Source: a virus
Length of the DNA stretch: 48,334 bases
Virus record (IMG/VR): IMGVR_UViG_3300030019_000055
Location: 1-48,334 of that record
Reading direction: 5' to 3' (one strand)
Below are positions 41,041 to 48,334 of the stretch, piece by piece (position 1 is the stretch's first letter; every line of letters starts with the position of its first letter). A model generated the notes under the pieces. The model was given only the letters and a program-made list of their open reading frames with translations. It searched no databases and was not told the DNA's origin. The translations under genes and the position numbers were made by a program.

Positions 41041-42507
41041 ATGGACGATAAAAAAGTTGTAACTTTAAAAGATTTAAAATCAACTACTGATACTGCAAAG
41101 GTAACTAGTAGTAAAAAATTAAAAGAGGTATCTGCAGCAGAAATAAGACCTAATTCATCAAAGAAAGATCCAATGGAAAAAAGACTAGATGATATATTAG
41201 GTAATGTTAATAAAGCAATAGAAAGAAAAGAAAAAGAAGTAGATATTAGAAGGGATGAAATAATTGAAACTTTAGCTTCTGATGAAGATGAAAAAGTAAT
41301 TTTCCCAGAAGAACATCATGATAAATCTTCATTAATGAGAATGGCTGAGGGTGAAGATGATGAAGATAATGAAGAAGAGACTAAAATTAAAGAATCTCAT
41401 GTAATGATAGATAAAGCTGCTGGTAGTAGTATATTTATAAAGAATGAAGATTTAGATGATGAAGATGATGAAGAATTAGAAGCTGAATCTAATAAACAAT
41501 TAGCAGAAGTTAAATCAGTAATAAAAAGTAAAATAAAACCAGTTATTAATATAATAGATTTAGCATCATTCTCTATATCAAAAAAACCAATATCAGTATT
41601 AAATTCACTTAAAACAAATCTATCAACTAAGAGAACAATCAGTTGGGTTCTTCCAGCTACAGGTATTCCTATATCAATGGAATCATTTGGTGGATTAGAG
41701 ATTCAGAAATTAGATCCAAAATCCTCTTCTAAAAATAGATTTGATACTTATAGAGAAATTTATGGTATCTTATTTGATCATGTTATTGATCCTAATAAAC
41801 CTAAGACTATAGAAGAATGGGTTAAATTACTTAATTTCTTTGATATAAATCATATATACTTTACAGCTTATAAAGCTAGTTTTGAGGGTGTAAATTCAAT
41901 ACCATACAATTGTCCACATTGTTCAAATATCTTTATGAAAGATACTGAAATAGATGATATGGTAAAATATAAAAATGATGCTGCTAAGAAGTTAGTTGCA
42001 GATATATTTGCTAAAGATACTGCAAGTGTAAATAAATACGATGTTGAGCTAGTTCAAGTATCTGATGACTATGTAATAGGATTAAGAGAACCATCTATTT
42101 ATAATATAATATTTGAAAATGTTATATTAGATGAGAAGTTTACTACAACATACAGCGATTTATTATCATTAATATCTTATGTAGATTGTATCTATTATAT
42201 TAATAGAGAAGAAAATGATTTACAACCAATAGATATAAAACAATACCCTGATAATGCAGTAAAGACCATTAAGGGTAAAATTAGAAAGTATTCACAAATA
42301 TTACAAACTCTAACATCCGACCAATTTTATTCATTTAATTCTCTTATAAACGTAATTAATGAAAAGCATGATGAGATAGTATATATATTACCAGAAGTCG
42401 AATGTCCTAAATGTAAAACTGTAATACCTGAACAAGAAATGTCTGCTGAAACATTACTTTTTACACGTCATCAGTTGGCGGGTATAGCGAATACATCGAC
42501 AAACTAG
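41041..42507 (+). CDS. Baseplate hub-assembly protein, gp26-like, with acidic N-terminus and two CxxC pairs
   Basis: The 488-residue protein has a charged, probably disordered N-terminal 165 residues (acidic run EGEDDEDNEEE, about 103-113). A globular domain follows, with CPHC (291-294) and CPKC (455-458) as a likely zinc site. It occupies the place of gene 26 after gene 25 in T4-like phages. The last residues (LLFTRHQLAGIANTSTN) overlap an open -1 frame that encodes a gp51-like sequence, so part of the product may be extended by frameshifting near the T run at 42458-42462. Ribosome binding site GGGAGG. The gp26 call rests on order and zinc pairs, not a full match. Confidence 0.6.
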   Translation: MDDKKVVTLKDLKSTTDTAKVTSSKKLKEVSAAEIRPNSSKKDPMEKRLDDILGNVNKAIERKEKEVDIRRDEIIETLASDEDEKVIFPEEHHDKSSLMRMAEGEDDEDNEEETKIKESHVMIDKAAGSSIFIKNEDLDDEDDEELEAESNKQLAEVKSVIKSKIKPVINIIDLASFSISKKPISVLNSLKTNLSTKRTISWVLPATGIPISMESFGGLEIQKLDPKSSSKNRFDTYREIYGILFDHVIDPNKPKTIEEWVKLLNFFDINHIYFTAYKASFEGVNSIPYNCPHCSNIFMKDTEIDDMVKYKNDAAKKLVADIFAKDTASVNKYDVELVQVSDDYVIGLREPSIYNIIFENVILDEKFTTTYSDLLSLISYVDCIYYINREENDLQPIDIKQYPDNAVKTIKGKIRKYSQILQTLTSDQFYSFNSLINVINEKHDEIVYILPEVECPKCKTVIPEQEMSAETLLFTRHQLAGIANTSTN

Positions 42508-42680
42508 ACAGATTCATGTCTAATTTTAAAGGTAAAGCTAGTATAACCGAAGTAATAGATATGCCCAATTGGTTATTCCATGGGTTATATTGTAGAATGG
42601 TACAACGGTTGTCAACTGAAGAAGGTCAAAAAGAAGCAGCAGCACAAACATTAGTTGAAACTATTACAGAAGGGGTGTGA
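42450..42680 (+). CDS. gp51-like reading frame, probably reached by -1 frameshift
   Basis: In the -1 frame relative to the gp26-like gene, 42450-42680 is open and codes GYSEYIDKLDRFMSNFKGKA, then ITEVIDMPNWLFHGLYCRMV and QRLSTEEGQKEAAAQTLVET, ending TGA. It is clearly protein-like and unlike the flanking noncoding DNA. No good ribosome binding site precedes its only ATG (42516), and the frame overlaps the end of the gp26-like gene. The T run CTTTTTA at 42457-42463 is the best slip site, although it is not a perfect X-XXY-YYZ heptamer. An independent 54-residue protein from ATG 42516 is the alternative. In T4, gene 51 follows 26. Confidence 0.6.
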   Translation, partial: NITFYTSSVGGYSEYIDKLDRFMSNFKGKASITEVIDMPNWLFHGLYCRMVQRLSTEEGQKEAAAQTLVETITEGV

Positions 42681-42686
42681 TAAATC

Positions 42687-42995
42687 GTGTCTTTAATATT
42701 AGCCAATAATGTTACTATAAATAATATAGATGATATAAAAGATATTATACATTATTTTGATGAGATAATGGCATTACATGATCTGATAGTTGAATATAAA
42801 AATGTAGATGTAAATGCCAATGATAATAATAATCATATATCATTTGATGTTATATTTAAAGGATGCGATGATGCTTCAAGACTTTATAATGTAATACAGC
42901 GTAAAGAAGTATCTAAATATGGACATATCTTTATCCCAATATTGACTTTAAATTATAATATTTTAAATGTAAAGCTTATAGATAAATTAAATTAA
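42687..42995 (+). CDS. Unrecognised 102-residue protein, GTG start
   Basis: GTG at 42687 (MSLILANNVTINNIDDIKDI) follows GAAGGGGTG in the tail of the gp51-like frame. The protein is alpha/beta with FDVIFKGCDDASRLYNVIQR. It belongs to the baseplate operon by position; function unknown. A terminator hairpin follows. Confidence 0.6.
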   Translation: MSLILANNVTINNIDDIKDIIHYFDEIMALHDLIVEYKNVDVNANDNNNHISFDVIFKGCDDASRLYNVIQRKEVSKYGHIFIPILTLNYNILNVKLIDKLN

Positions 42996-42999
42996 ATAA

Positions 43000-43027
43000 A
43001 AGGTATCTGGTATTTACCAGATACCTT
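43000..43027 (+). terminator. Terminator between baseplate operon and RNA polymerase gene
   Basis: A perfect 11-bp stem (AAGGTATCTGG with CCAGATACCTT), loop TATTTA, is followed by AATTTGTTT. The T run is short, so termination may be partial. Confidence 0.65.
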
Positions 43028-43064
43028 AATTTGTTTAAACATATTTATAAAGGAGATGAGAAAA

Positions 43065-44540
43065 TTGAAAGATGATTTTAAGTTTAATATATTACAAACT
43101 GCATTAGAAAGTGCAATAGAAGAACATTTTAAATTAGAAATATTGGAACCAGATATATTTGTTAAAGCAAATGATATAGAAGAAGTGACTGATCCTGTGT
43201 ATTTTGTAAGAAAGGGTGTACCAACAGAAAGGGGACTCCTATCTAATACTATATTCGGTATATCAACAGATGAGAGAGCTAATAAATATGCATATATAGA
43301 CCTCACCGAATACTTTCTACATCCATTAGTATATAAATTATGGTGTCAAATGGATAAAAGAGTTAGAGAGATTGTTCATGGTACAAAAAAGTATTCTATA
43401 AATTCAAAAGGTGATTTTGTAGAAGATGAAGAGAATGGAAAAAATGGTATTAAGTTCTTAAAAGATAATATTGATATCATTAAAATAGGAACTACTGATT
43501 CAGATAAAAGAGACACTAAAATACAATTCATAAAAAATAATAAAGATAAATTATTTGTAAAGAAATGTATAGTAATACCAGCATATTATAGAGATGTAAA
43601 TACTGAAGCAACTGTAATAGGAGTAGGAGAAATTAATAAGTTATATGATAATCTAATAATAGCGGTTAGATCTTTAAAAGAAACTGCTGATTATGGTTTA
43701 ACAATGTCAACTGCTTCTAAAGGAAGAGTTCAAGAAATATTATTAGCAATATATGCTTGGTTATCACAAGAACCAAATATATATGGAAAAAAAGGTATAA
43801 TAAAAAGATCAGTAATGTCTAAGACTGCCGATTATTCTTCAAGATTAGTTTTATCTGCTCCAAATTTAAGAGTAGAAAGATTAGAGGACTTGATGGTAGA
43901 TCTAGATCATACTGCAGTTCCACTATCATCATTATGTACAAATTTATATCCTTATGTAGAATTTTGGATAAGAAGATTCTTTGAAAATGAATTCTCTGGA
44001 AATGGAATGTATCCTTATATAGAAAAGGATAGTACTGAAGTAAAATATATAAAAGTAAAAGATCCATTAATAGAATTCTCTGATATTAGAATAAAGAAAG
44101 AACTTGATAGATTTATACATGGATATTCAAATAGATTTATTGCTATAGAAGTTCCTAATGATGAAAAGAAAACTATTCATATGAATTTTAAAGGAAGAAA
44201 TTTAGATATTGATGATGCTACAAATGAAGAAATATTAAAAACTCCATTAATAGGAAGAAATCTAACTTGGTGTGATTTAATATATATGGCTTGTATTGAA
44301 TGCTCAAGTGATAAAAAAATATTAATAACAAGATATCCTATGGATAGTTATTTTAATCAATATCCTTCAAAAATAGTTGTATCTTCTACGAAAGATATAG
44401 AACCTATGTGGTATGATAATAAGTTTTATAAGTATTATCCTAAGATAAGAAAAGAAGATATAGAAAAGGATACAAGTAATAAATTTATAGATACATTGAA
44501 TATATGTAATCTATATCTTACTGCTATAGGTGGAGACTAT
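43065..44540 (+). CDS. RNA polymerase beta-prime-like subunit, N-terminal half, exon 1
   Basis: TTG at 43065 (MKDDFKFNILQTAL) is the likely start, 9 bases after AAGGAG; the ATG at 43056 touches that site. The 492-residue exon shows beta-prime features. ERGLLSNTIFGISTDER (about 55-71) matches the GLF..RIFG zipper/lid region. KTADYSSRLVLSAPNLRVER (253-272) matches the GKRVDYSGRSVIVVGP segment. ILITRYPMDSYFNQYPSKIV (419-438) matches LLNRAPTLHR. The exon ends CNLYLTAIGGDY, just before the catalytic Asp triad. Giant phages such as phiKZ and PBS1/AR9 encode split beta and beta-prime genes for their own polymerases; this would be the N-terminal beta-prime half. Partner subunits are outside the window. 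Confidence 0.8.
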
Positions 44541-45830
44541 GAACCTAATCTTATACATTGTAGTCTACCTTGGGCGAAATTCCCTAAAACAAAAACCGCT
44601 TAAACTGCTGGAATACTCTAAAACTTAATTATACTACAACGTAATCTGTAATGGATAGGCGTGAATGTAATCGAAAGATAAGAAAAATAATTAAGATGAG
44701 GTATGGTGAAACATTCCTAACCCTTATAAACAATGGATAATCAGCAGCCAAGCTATCAATTATAATACTAGTCTACCGATCAAGTAACTATACATTAAGA
44801 GGTGATTAATTATGTATAGACCGATAACATTTGAAAATGAAGTTATTTGGGTAGATTTAGAATGTTTAAATATAAAACATGATTTATATCAAATAAGTAA
44901 TTTCGGTAAAATTATGAATAAGAAATCAGGTAAACTATTATCAACTATTGTAGATACTTATTTATCAACACAATTAATGAACAATAATAATACAAGATCT
45001 ACATATAGAATTCATGTATTAGTTGCAATAATGTTTATAATAAATTCAGATCCAGAAAATAAAATATTTGTTAATCATAAGGATCTATGTAAATTCAATA
45101 ATAGAATTGAAAATCTTGAATGGATTACACCACAAGAAAATGTAGATCATGCCATAGAAAATGGAGCAAGAGAAATAGATTATAGCACTCCATATATAAA
45201 TAATCATAATTGGAGCCATGGTGAAATTACTGCTGGTGAAGATAATGGTATGTCAAGATTAACAAATAAACAAATTCATTTTATATGCAAAGCATTAGAA
45301 GATGGATTTAATTATGGAAATACACTTGAAATAGCTGGATTAGAGGTTAATGAAAATAATAGATTTATTGTAAGTCATATAGCTCAAGGTTTAAGGTGGC
45401 AATCAATATCATGCTTATATAATATCCCTTCTGCTAAAAAGTTTATGAATTATGATGAATATATTATTGGAGTATGTAAATTATTGCAAGATGGTAAAAG
45501 AACTGGTGAGATAATACGTGAATTAAATTTACCTGGAACTTATGAACAATGTCGTGGATTCATAGGACGAATACGACGAAGAGATGCTTATCTCGATATA
45601 TCTAAAGATTATAATTGGTAGAAGGTTCAGAGACTATCGAAAGCTGATATACTAGTAATACTTCTAGTTAAAATTAAGAGGTGGATACACTTCTGAAGTG
45701 AGTAGAGTAGGGCCACTTTGTGGTAGGTATTAAATCCTTTAAATCGAAAGAGGCGGGCCGAAAGGTATAATATAGTCCAATCTTATATAAAAATATAAGT
45801 GCTCAGCATCCAGAATAAGGGCGTTAAATA
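44541..45830 (+). other. Group I intron interrupting the RNA polymerase catalytic motif
   Basis: The core elements are in order. The P1 guide GTAGTCT (44560-44566) pairs with exon AGACTAT (44534-44540). A P-like element AAACTGCTGGAA lies at 44602-44613 and a Q-like AATCAGCAGCCAAGC at 44739-44753. An HNH endonuclease ORF sits in a peripheral loop. R-like GTTCAGAGACTA lies at 45625-45636, and S-like ATAGTCC at 45772-45778 pairs with AGACTA to form P7. Removing 44541-45830 joins GGDY to DGDQ. The junction is ambiguous by one G (44541/45831). Stretches 44604-44811 and 45622-45830 are catalytic RNA and hold no other gene. Confidence 0.85.
44812..45621 (+). CDS. Intron-encoded HNH homing endonuclease (NUMOD4-HNH)
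   Basis: The 269-residue protein starts MYRPITFENEVIWVDLECLN after AGAGGTGAT. NUMOD4-like opening: VIWVDLECLN then LYQISNFGKIMNKKSGK. HNH core: YRIHVLVAIMFI, then VNHKDLCKFNNRIENLEWIT (about 84-103) with the conserved His, Asn and Trp. The C-terminal part has repeated HTH-like pieces (SRLTNKQIHFICKALEDG, YDEYIIGVCKLLQDGKRTGE) for site recognition. It probably cuts intronless copies of the polymerase gene at the DYDGD site to spread the intron. Confidence 0.85.
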   Translation: MYRPITFENEVIWVDLECLNIKHDLYQISNFGKIMNKKSGKLLSTIVDTYLSTQLMNNNNTRSTYRIHVLVAIMFIINSDPENKIFVNHKDLCKFNNRIENLEWITPQENVDHAIENGAREIDYSTPYINNHNWSHGEITAGEDNGMSRLTNKQIHFICKALEDGFNYGNTLEIAGLEVNENNRFIVSHIAQGLRWQSISCLYNIPSAKKFMNYDEYIIGVCKLLQDGKRTGEIIRELNLPGTYEQCRGFIGRIRRRDAYLDISKDYNW

Positions 45831-46028
45831 GATGGAGATCAGGTTACAGTAAAAGCAGCATATACAATAGAAGCTAATCAAGAATTAGAAGAGCATATGC
45901 AGGCTAAATCTCATTATATATCTTTAGGTGGGTTAAATATAAGAACATCATCAAATGAAGCTATTCAATCATTATATAATCTTACATTAATTCTACCTGA
46001 AACAAAAGTGTCAGATCCAATTTTTTAA
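45831..46028 (+). CDS. RNA polymerase beta-prime-like subunit, exon 2
   Basis: Reading from 45831 gives DGDQVTVKAAYTIEANQELE, continuing EEHMQAKSHYISLGGLNIR and SSNEAIQSLYNLTLILPETK, then TAA at 46026-46028. This matches beta-prime directly after the catalytic motif (DFDGDQMAVHVPLSLEAQxE, then S.N.L.....PI..PSQD...G.Y.LT). Together with GGDY from exon 1, the motif is D-Y-D-G-D, keeping all three metal-binding Asp. The spliced protein is about 557 residues and stops where split giant-phage beta-prime N-halves usually stop. Confidence 0.8.
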   Translation, partial: DGDQVTVKAAYTIEANQELEEHMQAKSHYISLGGLNIRTSSNEAIQSLYNLTLILPETKVSDPIF

Positions 46029-46050
46029 TTATATATTATAAATATGATAG
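46027..46050 (+). promoter_or_regulatory. Putative promoter downstream of the polymerase gene
   Basis: The exact 14-mer AATTATATATTATA (46027-46040) on the plus strand overlaps the stop codon of exon 2 and is followed by AATATGATAG, similar to the ATGAATA seen elsewhere. It would serve the gene at 46117. Confidence 0.5.
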
Positions 46051-46082
46051 TAATGTATATATGAGAAATCATATATACATTA
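46051..46082 (+). other. Perfect 14-bp hairpin with GAAA loop
   Basis: TAATGTATATATGA (46051-46064) pairs with TCATATATACATTA (46069-46082) around a GAAA tetraloop. There is no T run after it, so it is not a typical terminator. It lies in the leader of the 46117 gene and could stabilise mRNA or act as a protein-binding site. Confidence 0.6.
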
Positions 46083-46116
46083 TATATTAATATAATTAAC
46101 GGGAGATGAAGGGGTT

Positions 46117-46569
46117 ATGAAAGAATTAAGTAATAAACTATCAAAATTAATTAAGGAAGACCCAAGTATAATAAATTGGAATGAATTATGTAAAGAATAC
46201 TATGTTCCTAGACCTATTATAATAGATAATTTATCTAGAATCTCTATGAGGGTATTATTTACATATCAGGAATTACCTGAGACTTTTATTGAAAAATATA
46301 TAAATAGAGAGAGCTTAGTTAGTATTATATGTGAGAACCAAAAATTATCTGTAAGATTTATGTTTAAATATAAAGATATATTAGATTGGAAAACAATGTC
46401 TATATCTCAAGATATACCTGAAGAATTAATAAGAAAAGTTATAGATAAGGTTGAGATTGATGATATTATAATTAGACAAAACGTATCTGATAAGTTTATA
46501 AATGATTATAAAGATAAAATAGATTGGAATTATGTAAATAATCTATATTGTAAAACTGCTAATTTTTAA
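46117..46569 (+). CDS. Helical-repeat protein, unknown function
   Basis: The 150-residue protein begins MKELSNKLSKLIKEDPSIIN after GGGAGATGAAGG. It has repeated units of about 18-22 residues of the type LDWKTMSISQDIPEELIRKV / IDWNYVNN, with Trp after Ile-Asp or Leu-Asp. Such pairs of short helices are common in phage and giant-virus accessory proteins of unknown role. It follows the polymerase gene but has its own promoter-like element. Confidence 0.6.
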   Translation: MKELSNKLSKLIKEDPSIINWNELCKEYYVPRPIIIDNLSRISMRVLFTYQELPETFIEKYINRESLVSIICENQKLSVRFMFKYKDILDWKTMSISQDIPEELIRKVIDKVEIDDIIIRQNVSDKFINDYKDKIDWNYVNNLYCKTANF

Positions 46570-46570
46570 A

Positions 46571-46590
46571 CATATATTATATAATTGTAG
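46571..46590 (+). promoter_or_regulatory. Putative promoter, variant core
   Basis: CATATATTATA, followed by TAATTGTAG on the plus strand, lies about 50 bases before the gene at 46633 and resembles the variant at 33054-33067. Confidence 0.4.
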
Positions 46591-46632
46591 CAATATTGAT
46601 TTAACAAAATTACGAAGGAGAGCGATGCAGTA

Positions 46633-47076
46633 ATGGAAAAAACAACTATCAAAAGATTAAAGATGGTAAAAGGTAAGAGCGATGATTTTACGGAGGATAA
46701 AATCAACTTTATTCGTGAGATTCTAAATGATGAGGAATGTCCATTAACATTCGAAACAGATATTAATTACATTGAAAAAGAATTATCAATGTATAAATTT
46801 GAATCAAAGAAAATGGATACTATCATTAAAAAATCAGTTACACCACTATTTGGTAAAATTAAATATAAAGATAATGCAGTAGTAAAATCACTAGATGGGT
46901 TTATTGAAACTAATTACTTTGTATCAGAGATAGATTCGAATTGTATAGCTTATATTGAAGAGTGCAAACTCATTACTAAAGATAATGTATGTAAAAAAAT
47001 AATACTTAGTAAGAAAATAGTAGTATTTTCTGGTTCTACTATATCAAAATTATCCCATTTGAATGCTATATTTTAA
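46633..47076 (+). CDS. Unrecognised 147-residue protein
   Basis: The protein begins MEKTTIKRLKMVKGKSDDFT after GAAGGAGAG. It has helices in the first half (KINFIREILNDEECPL, INYIEKELSMYKFE) and strands in the second (CIAYIEECKLITKDN, KKIILSKKIVVFSGS). Codon use is slightly richer in C than in its neighbours. No motif is recognised. It is the last sizeable plus-strand gene before the convergent junction. Confidence 0.6.
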   Translation: MEKTTIKRLKMVKGKSDDFTEDKINFIREILNDEECPLTFETDINYIEKELSMYKFESKKMDTIIKKSVTPLFGKIKYKDNAVVKSLDGFIETNYFVSEIDSNCIAYIEECKLITKDNVCKKIILSKKIVVFSGSTISKLSHLNAIF

Positions 47077-47219
47077 TTAATCAATTATACAAATTGATGA
47101 CATTATGATATAGCATTATATCGCCACTTAAGGTGGTGATAACGATGGATGATAATATGACTATAGGCACTGAAGATTAATTAAAGGTGATATGATGATA
47201 TTAATAATGATAAATAATT

Positions 47220-47245
47220 CAGAAGATAGCAATTGCTATCTTCTG
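47220..47245 (+). terminator. Terminator at convergent junction
   Basis: The 26-base perfect palindrome folds as an 11-bp stem (CAGAAGATAGC with GCTATCTTCTG) and AATT loop, followed by AGTTTTTATATTTTATTTTT on the plus strand. The preceding region 47077-47219 holds no sizeable gene, only a tiny ORF and a weak hairpin. Confidence 0.85.
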
Positions 47246-47257
47246 AGTTTTTATATT

Positions 47258-47827
47258 TTATTTTTTTATTTTTTCTTTTTGCTTTTCAACTTCTTTGAAA
47301 TAAGCTGGATCTGAATCTATAGATTTTACATCTTCTTTAGATGTATTTTCAACAGTAGTAACTACTATTTGTTCAGGTTCTTTAGTTTCTACCTTTAAAT
47401 CTTCTATAATTTCAGGAACTATTTCTTTTTTAATAGGTTCAGGAACTATTTCTTTTTTAGGTATTTCTTGAACTTTATCTTGTATCTTTGCTTTCAAATC
47501 TTCTATACTTTCAACAGGCACTTCTTTTTTAATCTTATGTTTAATAGGATCTTCTTTTTTTATCTGAACTGGTTCTTTATCAAGTACAGTTATCTCTAAT
47601 TCTTTTACTTCAACAGGAACTACTTCTTTAGAATTATCTTTATCATAATTAGATAAATTCAATGCAATTTTTTCACCATTAGGAAGTATTTCTGTTACAG
47701 CCGCTCTAGAATGGATACATCTTAATATATCACCAACACTCATTTGGACACCCATTACTGGAGATATAATTGGTACTCGTAAAGAATAAACTGGACCACT
47801 TGGTTTAATATTAACTATTTTATACAT
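47258..47827 (-). CDS. Protein with N-terminal domain and charged repeat tail
   Basis: The ATG at 47827 (MYKIVNIKPSGPVYSLRVPI) follows GAGGAGG by 8 bases; the longer frame upstream runs inside the preceding gene and has no such site. In the 189 residues, the first 65 form a small beta-rich domain (GVQMSVGDILRCIHSRAAVT). The rest is Lys/Glu/Pro/Val-rich with repeated KKEIVPEPIKKEIVPEII, likely extended and disordered. It overlaps the upstream acidic gene by 8 bases. Role unknown; such tails suit a spacer or tether in a virion. Confidence 0.6.
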   Translation of the reverse strand: MYKIVNIKPSGPVYSLRVPIISPVMGVQMSVGDILRCIHSRAAVTEILPNGEKIALNLSNYDKDNSKEVVPVEVKELEITVLDKEPVQIKKEDPIKHKIKKEVPVESIEDLKAKIQDKVQEIPKKEIVPEPIKKEIVPEIIEDLKVETKEPEQIVVTTVENTSKEDVKSIDSDPAYFKEVEKQKEKIKK

Positions 47828-47990
47828 ATGGACTTTCCTCCTCATCATCTTCTTCTGTAAAATCACTATCATCGCTATCTAGCATCATACTATCTATAAA
47901 ATTGAAATCTGCATCTTCAGCTTCTTCTTGCAATTCTGTAGCTGTTTCTAAAAATAATATACCATCTAAACTGCTTAGTAACTCGTTCAT
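47820..47990 (-). CDS. Small acidic protein
   Basis: ATG at 47988-47990 opens a 56-residue ORF (MNELLSSLDGILFLETATEL ... DSDDSDFTEEDDEEESPYV) ending TAA at 47820-47822. GAAAGGAGTGATA precedes it. It is strongly acidic, and its last codons carry the ribosome binding site of the next gene, so translation is probably coupled. The acidic, helical character suits a scaffold, assembly or DNA-mimic role, but nothing specific is recognised. Confidence 0.6.
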   Translation of the reverse strand: MNELLSSLDGILFLETATELQEEAEDADFNFIDSMMLDSDDSDFTEEDDEEESPYV

Positions 47991-48072
47991 TCAGGTATCA
48001 CTCCTTTCATAAATTCTTATTACATACTTGTTAACTATTTATAAATCAATAATTACATAAAAATTATTTTAA

Positions 48073-48334
48073 TTAATCAATATCTTGGTTTTTCAGCAAC
48101 AATCTTTCTATTTGTTTATTAATTATATAAATTATAATAGGTATATTATAGAATAATTGTATACTAGATTTGTAATCTACTTTGTTTAAATATTTTATAT
48201 CATCAATTAATAGATCCTCATTATTAAAATATTTTATAAATATATTTAAATAATTATTATCATCTAATATATCATATTTTTTATTTGATTTAATTTTATT
48301 AAGCAAATCTATACTATAATTTGAGATAGTTTCT
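48073..48334 (-). CDS. 3' end of an unrecognised gene cut by window edge
   Basis: The minus frame is open from the window edge (ETISNYSIDLLNKIKSNKKY) to TAA at 48073, so the true start lies outside. A TTG at 48306 has no ribosome binding site. The visible 86 residues are helical, with pieces like NNEDLLIDDIKYLNKVDYKS and a hydrophobic IPIIIYIINKQIERLLL. It resembles the short-helix repeat style of the 46117 gene. No function assigned. Confidence 0.55.
   Translation of the reverse strand, partial: ETISNYSIDLLNKIKSNKKYDILDDNNYLNIFIKYFNNEDLLIDDIKYLNKVDYKSSIQLFYNIPIIIYIINKQIERLLLKNQDID

Noticed and set aside
43819-44067. Minus-strand ORF opposite the RNA polymerase gene
   Set aside because: Antisense to the conserved KTADYSSR region; Leu/Tyr-rich shadow.
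47145-47180. Tiny ORF MDDNMTIGTED after AAGGTGGTGATAACG, with a weak CCAC/GTGG hairpin before it
   Set aside because: Only 11 residues; a possible leader peptide, but nothing beyond the ribosome binding site supports it.

Overview
The window is very AT-rich, with A/T-ending codons throughout and AGA and ATA dominant. It is densely packed with short spacers, and its genes fall into long blocks on both strands. The contents point to a large (jumbo) contractile-tailed phage of a low-GC Gram-positive, Clostridia-like host. They include a split multisubunit RNA polymerase beta-prime gene with a group I intron, a T4-type terminase ATPase, T4-like baseplate genes in the T4 order 25-26-51, a dCTP deaminase, HNH homing endonucleases and large sets of tandem paralogues. 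Host and phage identity are inferred from gene content and composition only; no database search was possible.

Layout. 1-2.4 kb (minus): the start of an unknown gene, a seven-bladed RCC1-type propeller and a probable tail structural protein. 2.6-10 kb (plus): a virion-type operon with a small gene, a 465-aa protein, a two-membrane-segment protein and four related helical proteins. 10-13.6 kb (minus): a possible baseplate hub protein, a nuclease-fold protein that has lost catalytic residues, a PC4-like ssDNA-binding protein and an abundant-looking unknown. 13.7-19.4 kb (minus): a free-standing HNH endonuclease and a tandem array of five paralogues starting MKIILVKE or MKLILVKE. 19.4-29.9 kb (minus): dCTP deaminase, a 1192-aa multi-domain protein (acetyltransferase, P-loop kinase, papain-like fold), a Cys-rich protein, an overlapping three-gene set, a terminase gene that stops at the ATPase/nuclease boundary, an acetyltransferase and an HTH regulator. 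29.8-35.8 kb (minus): nine WG-repeat genes. 35.9-40.5 kb (minus): a zinc-finger/PD-(D/E)XK nuclease and small accessory genes. 40.6-47.1 kb (plus): baseplate genes 25/26/51-like, the intron-split RNA polymerase gene and two unknowns. 47.2-48.3 kb (minus): an acidic protein, a charged-repeat protein and a partial gene.

How it may work together. The most interesting pattern is a group of proteins with a shared short N-terminus, MG(V/I)Y (MSVY in one), and repeated (I/L/V/M)-x-E followed by S or A between their domains. In T4, internal head proteins carry a short capsid-targeting sequence that the prohead protease removes after (L/I)xE. By analogy I infer that the acetyltransferase, the PD-(D/E)XK nuclease, the 1192-aa polyprotein and the helical family may be packed into the head, cut into mature pieces and delivered into the host. 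A recurring 14-mer, AATTATATATTATA, often followed by ATGAATA, lies upstream of many units on both strands and is probably their promoter. Two families of near-identical hairpin terminators close most units, and several gene stop codons lie inside the terminator stem. No tRNA gene, CRISPR array or insertion sequence was recognised. No gene-free stretch exceeds 300 bases.
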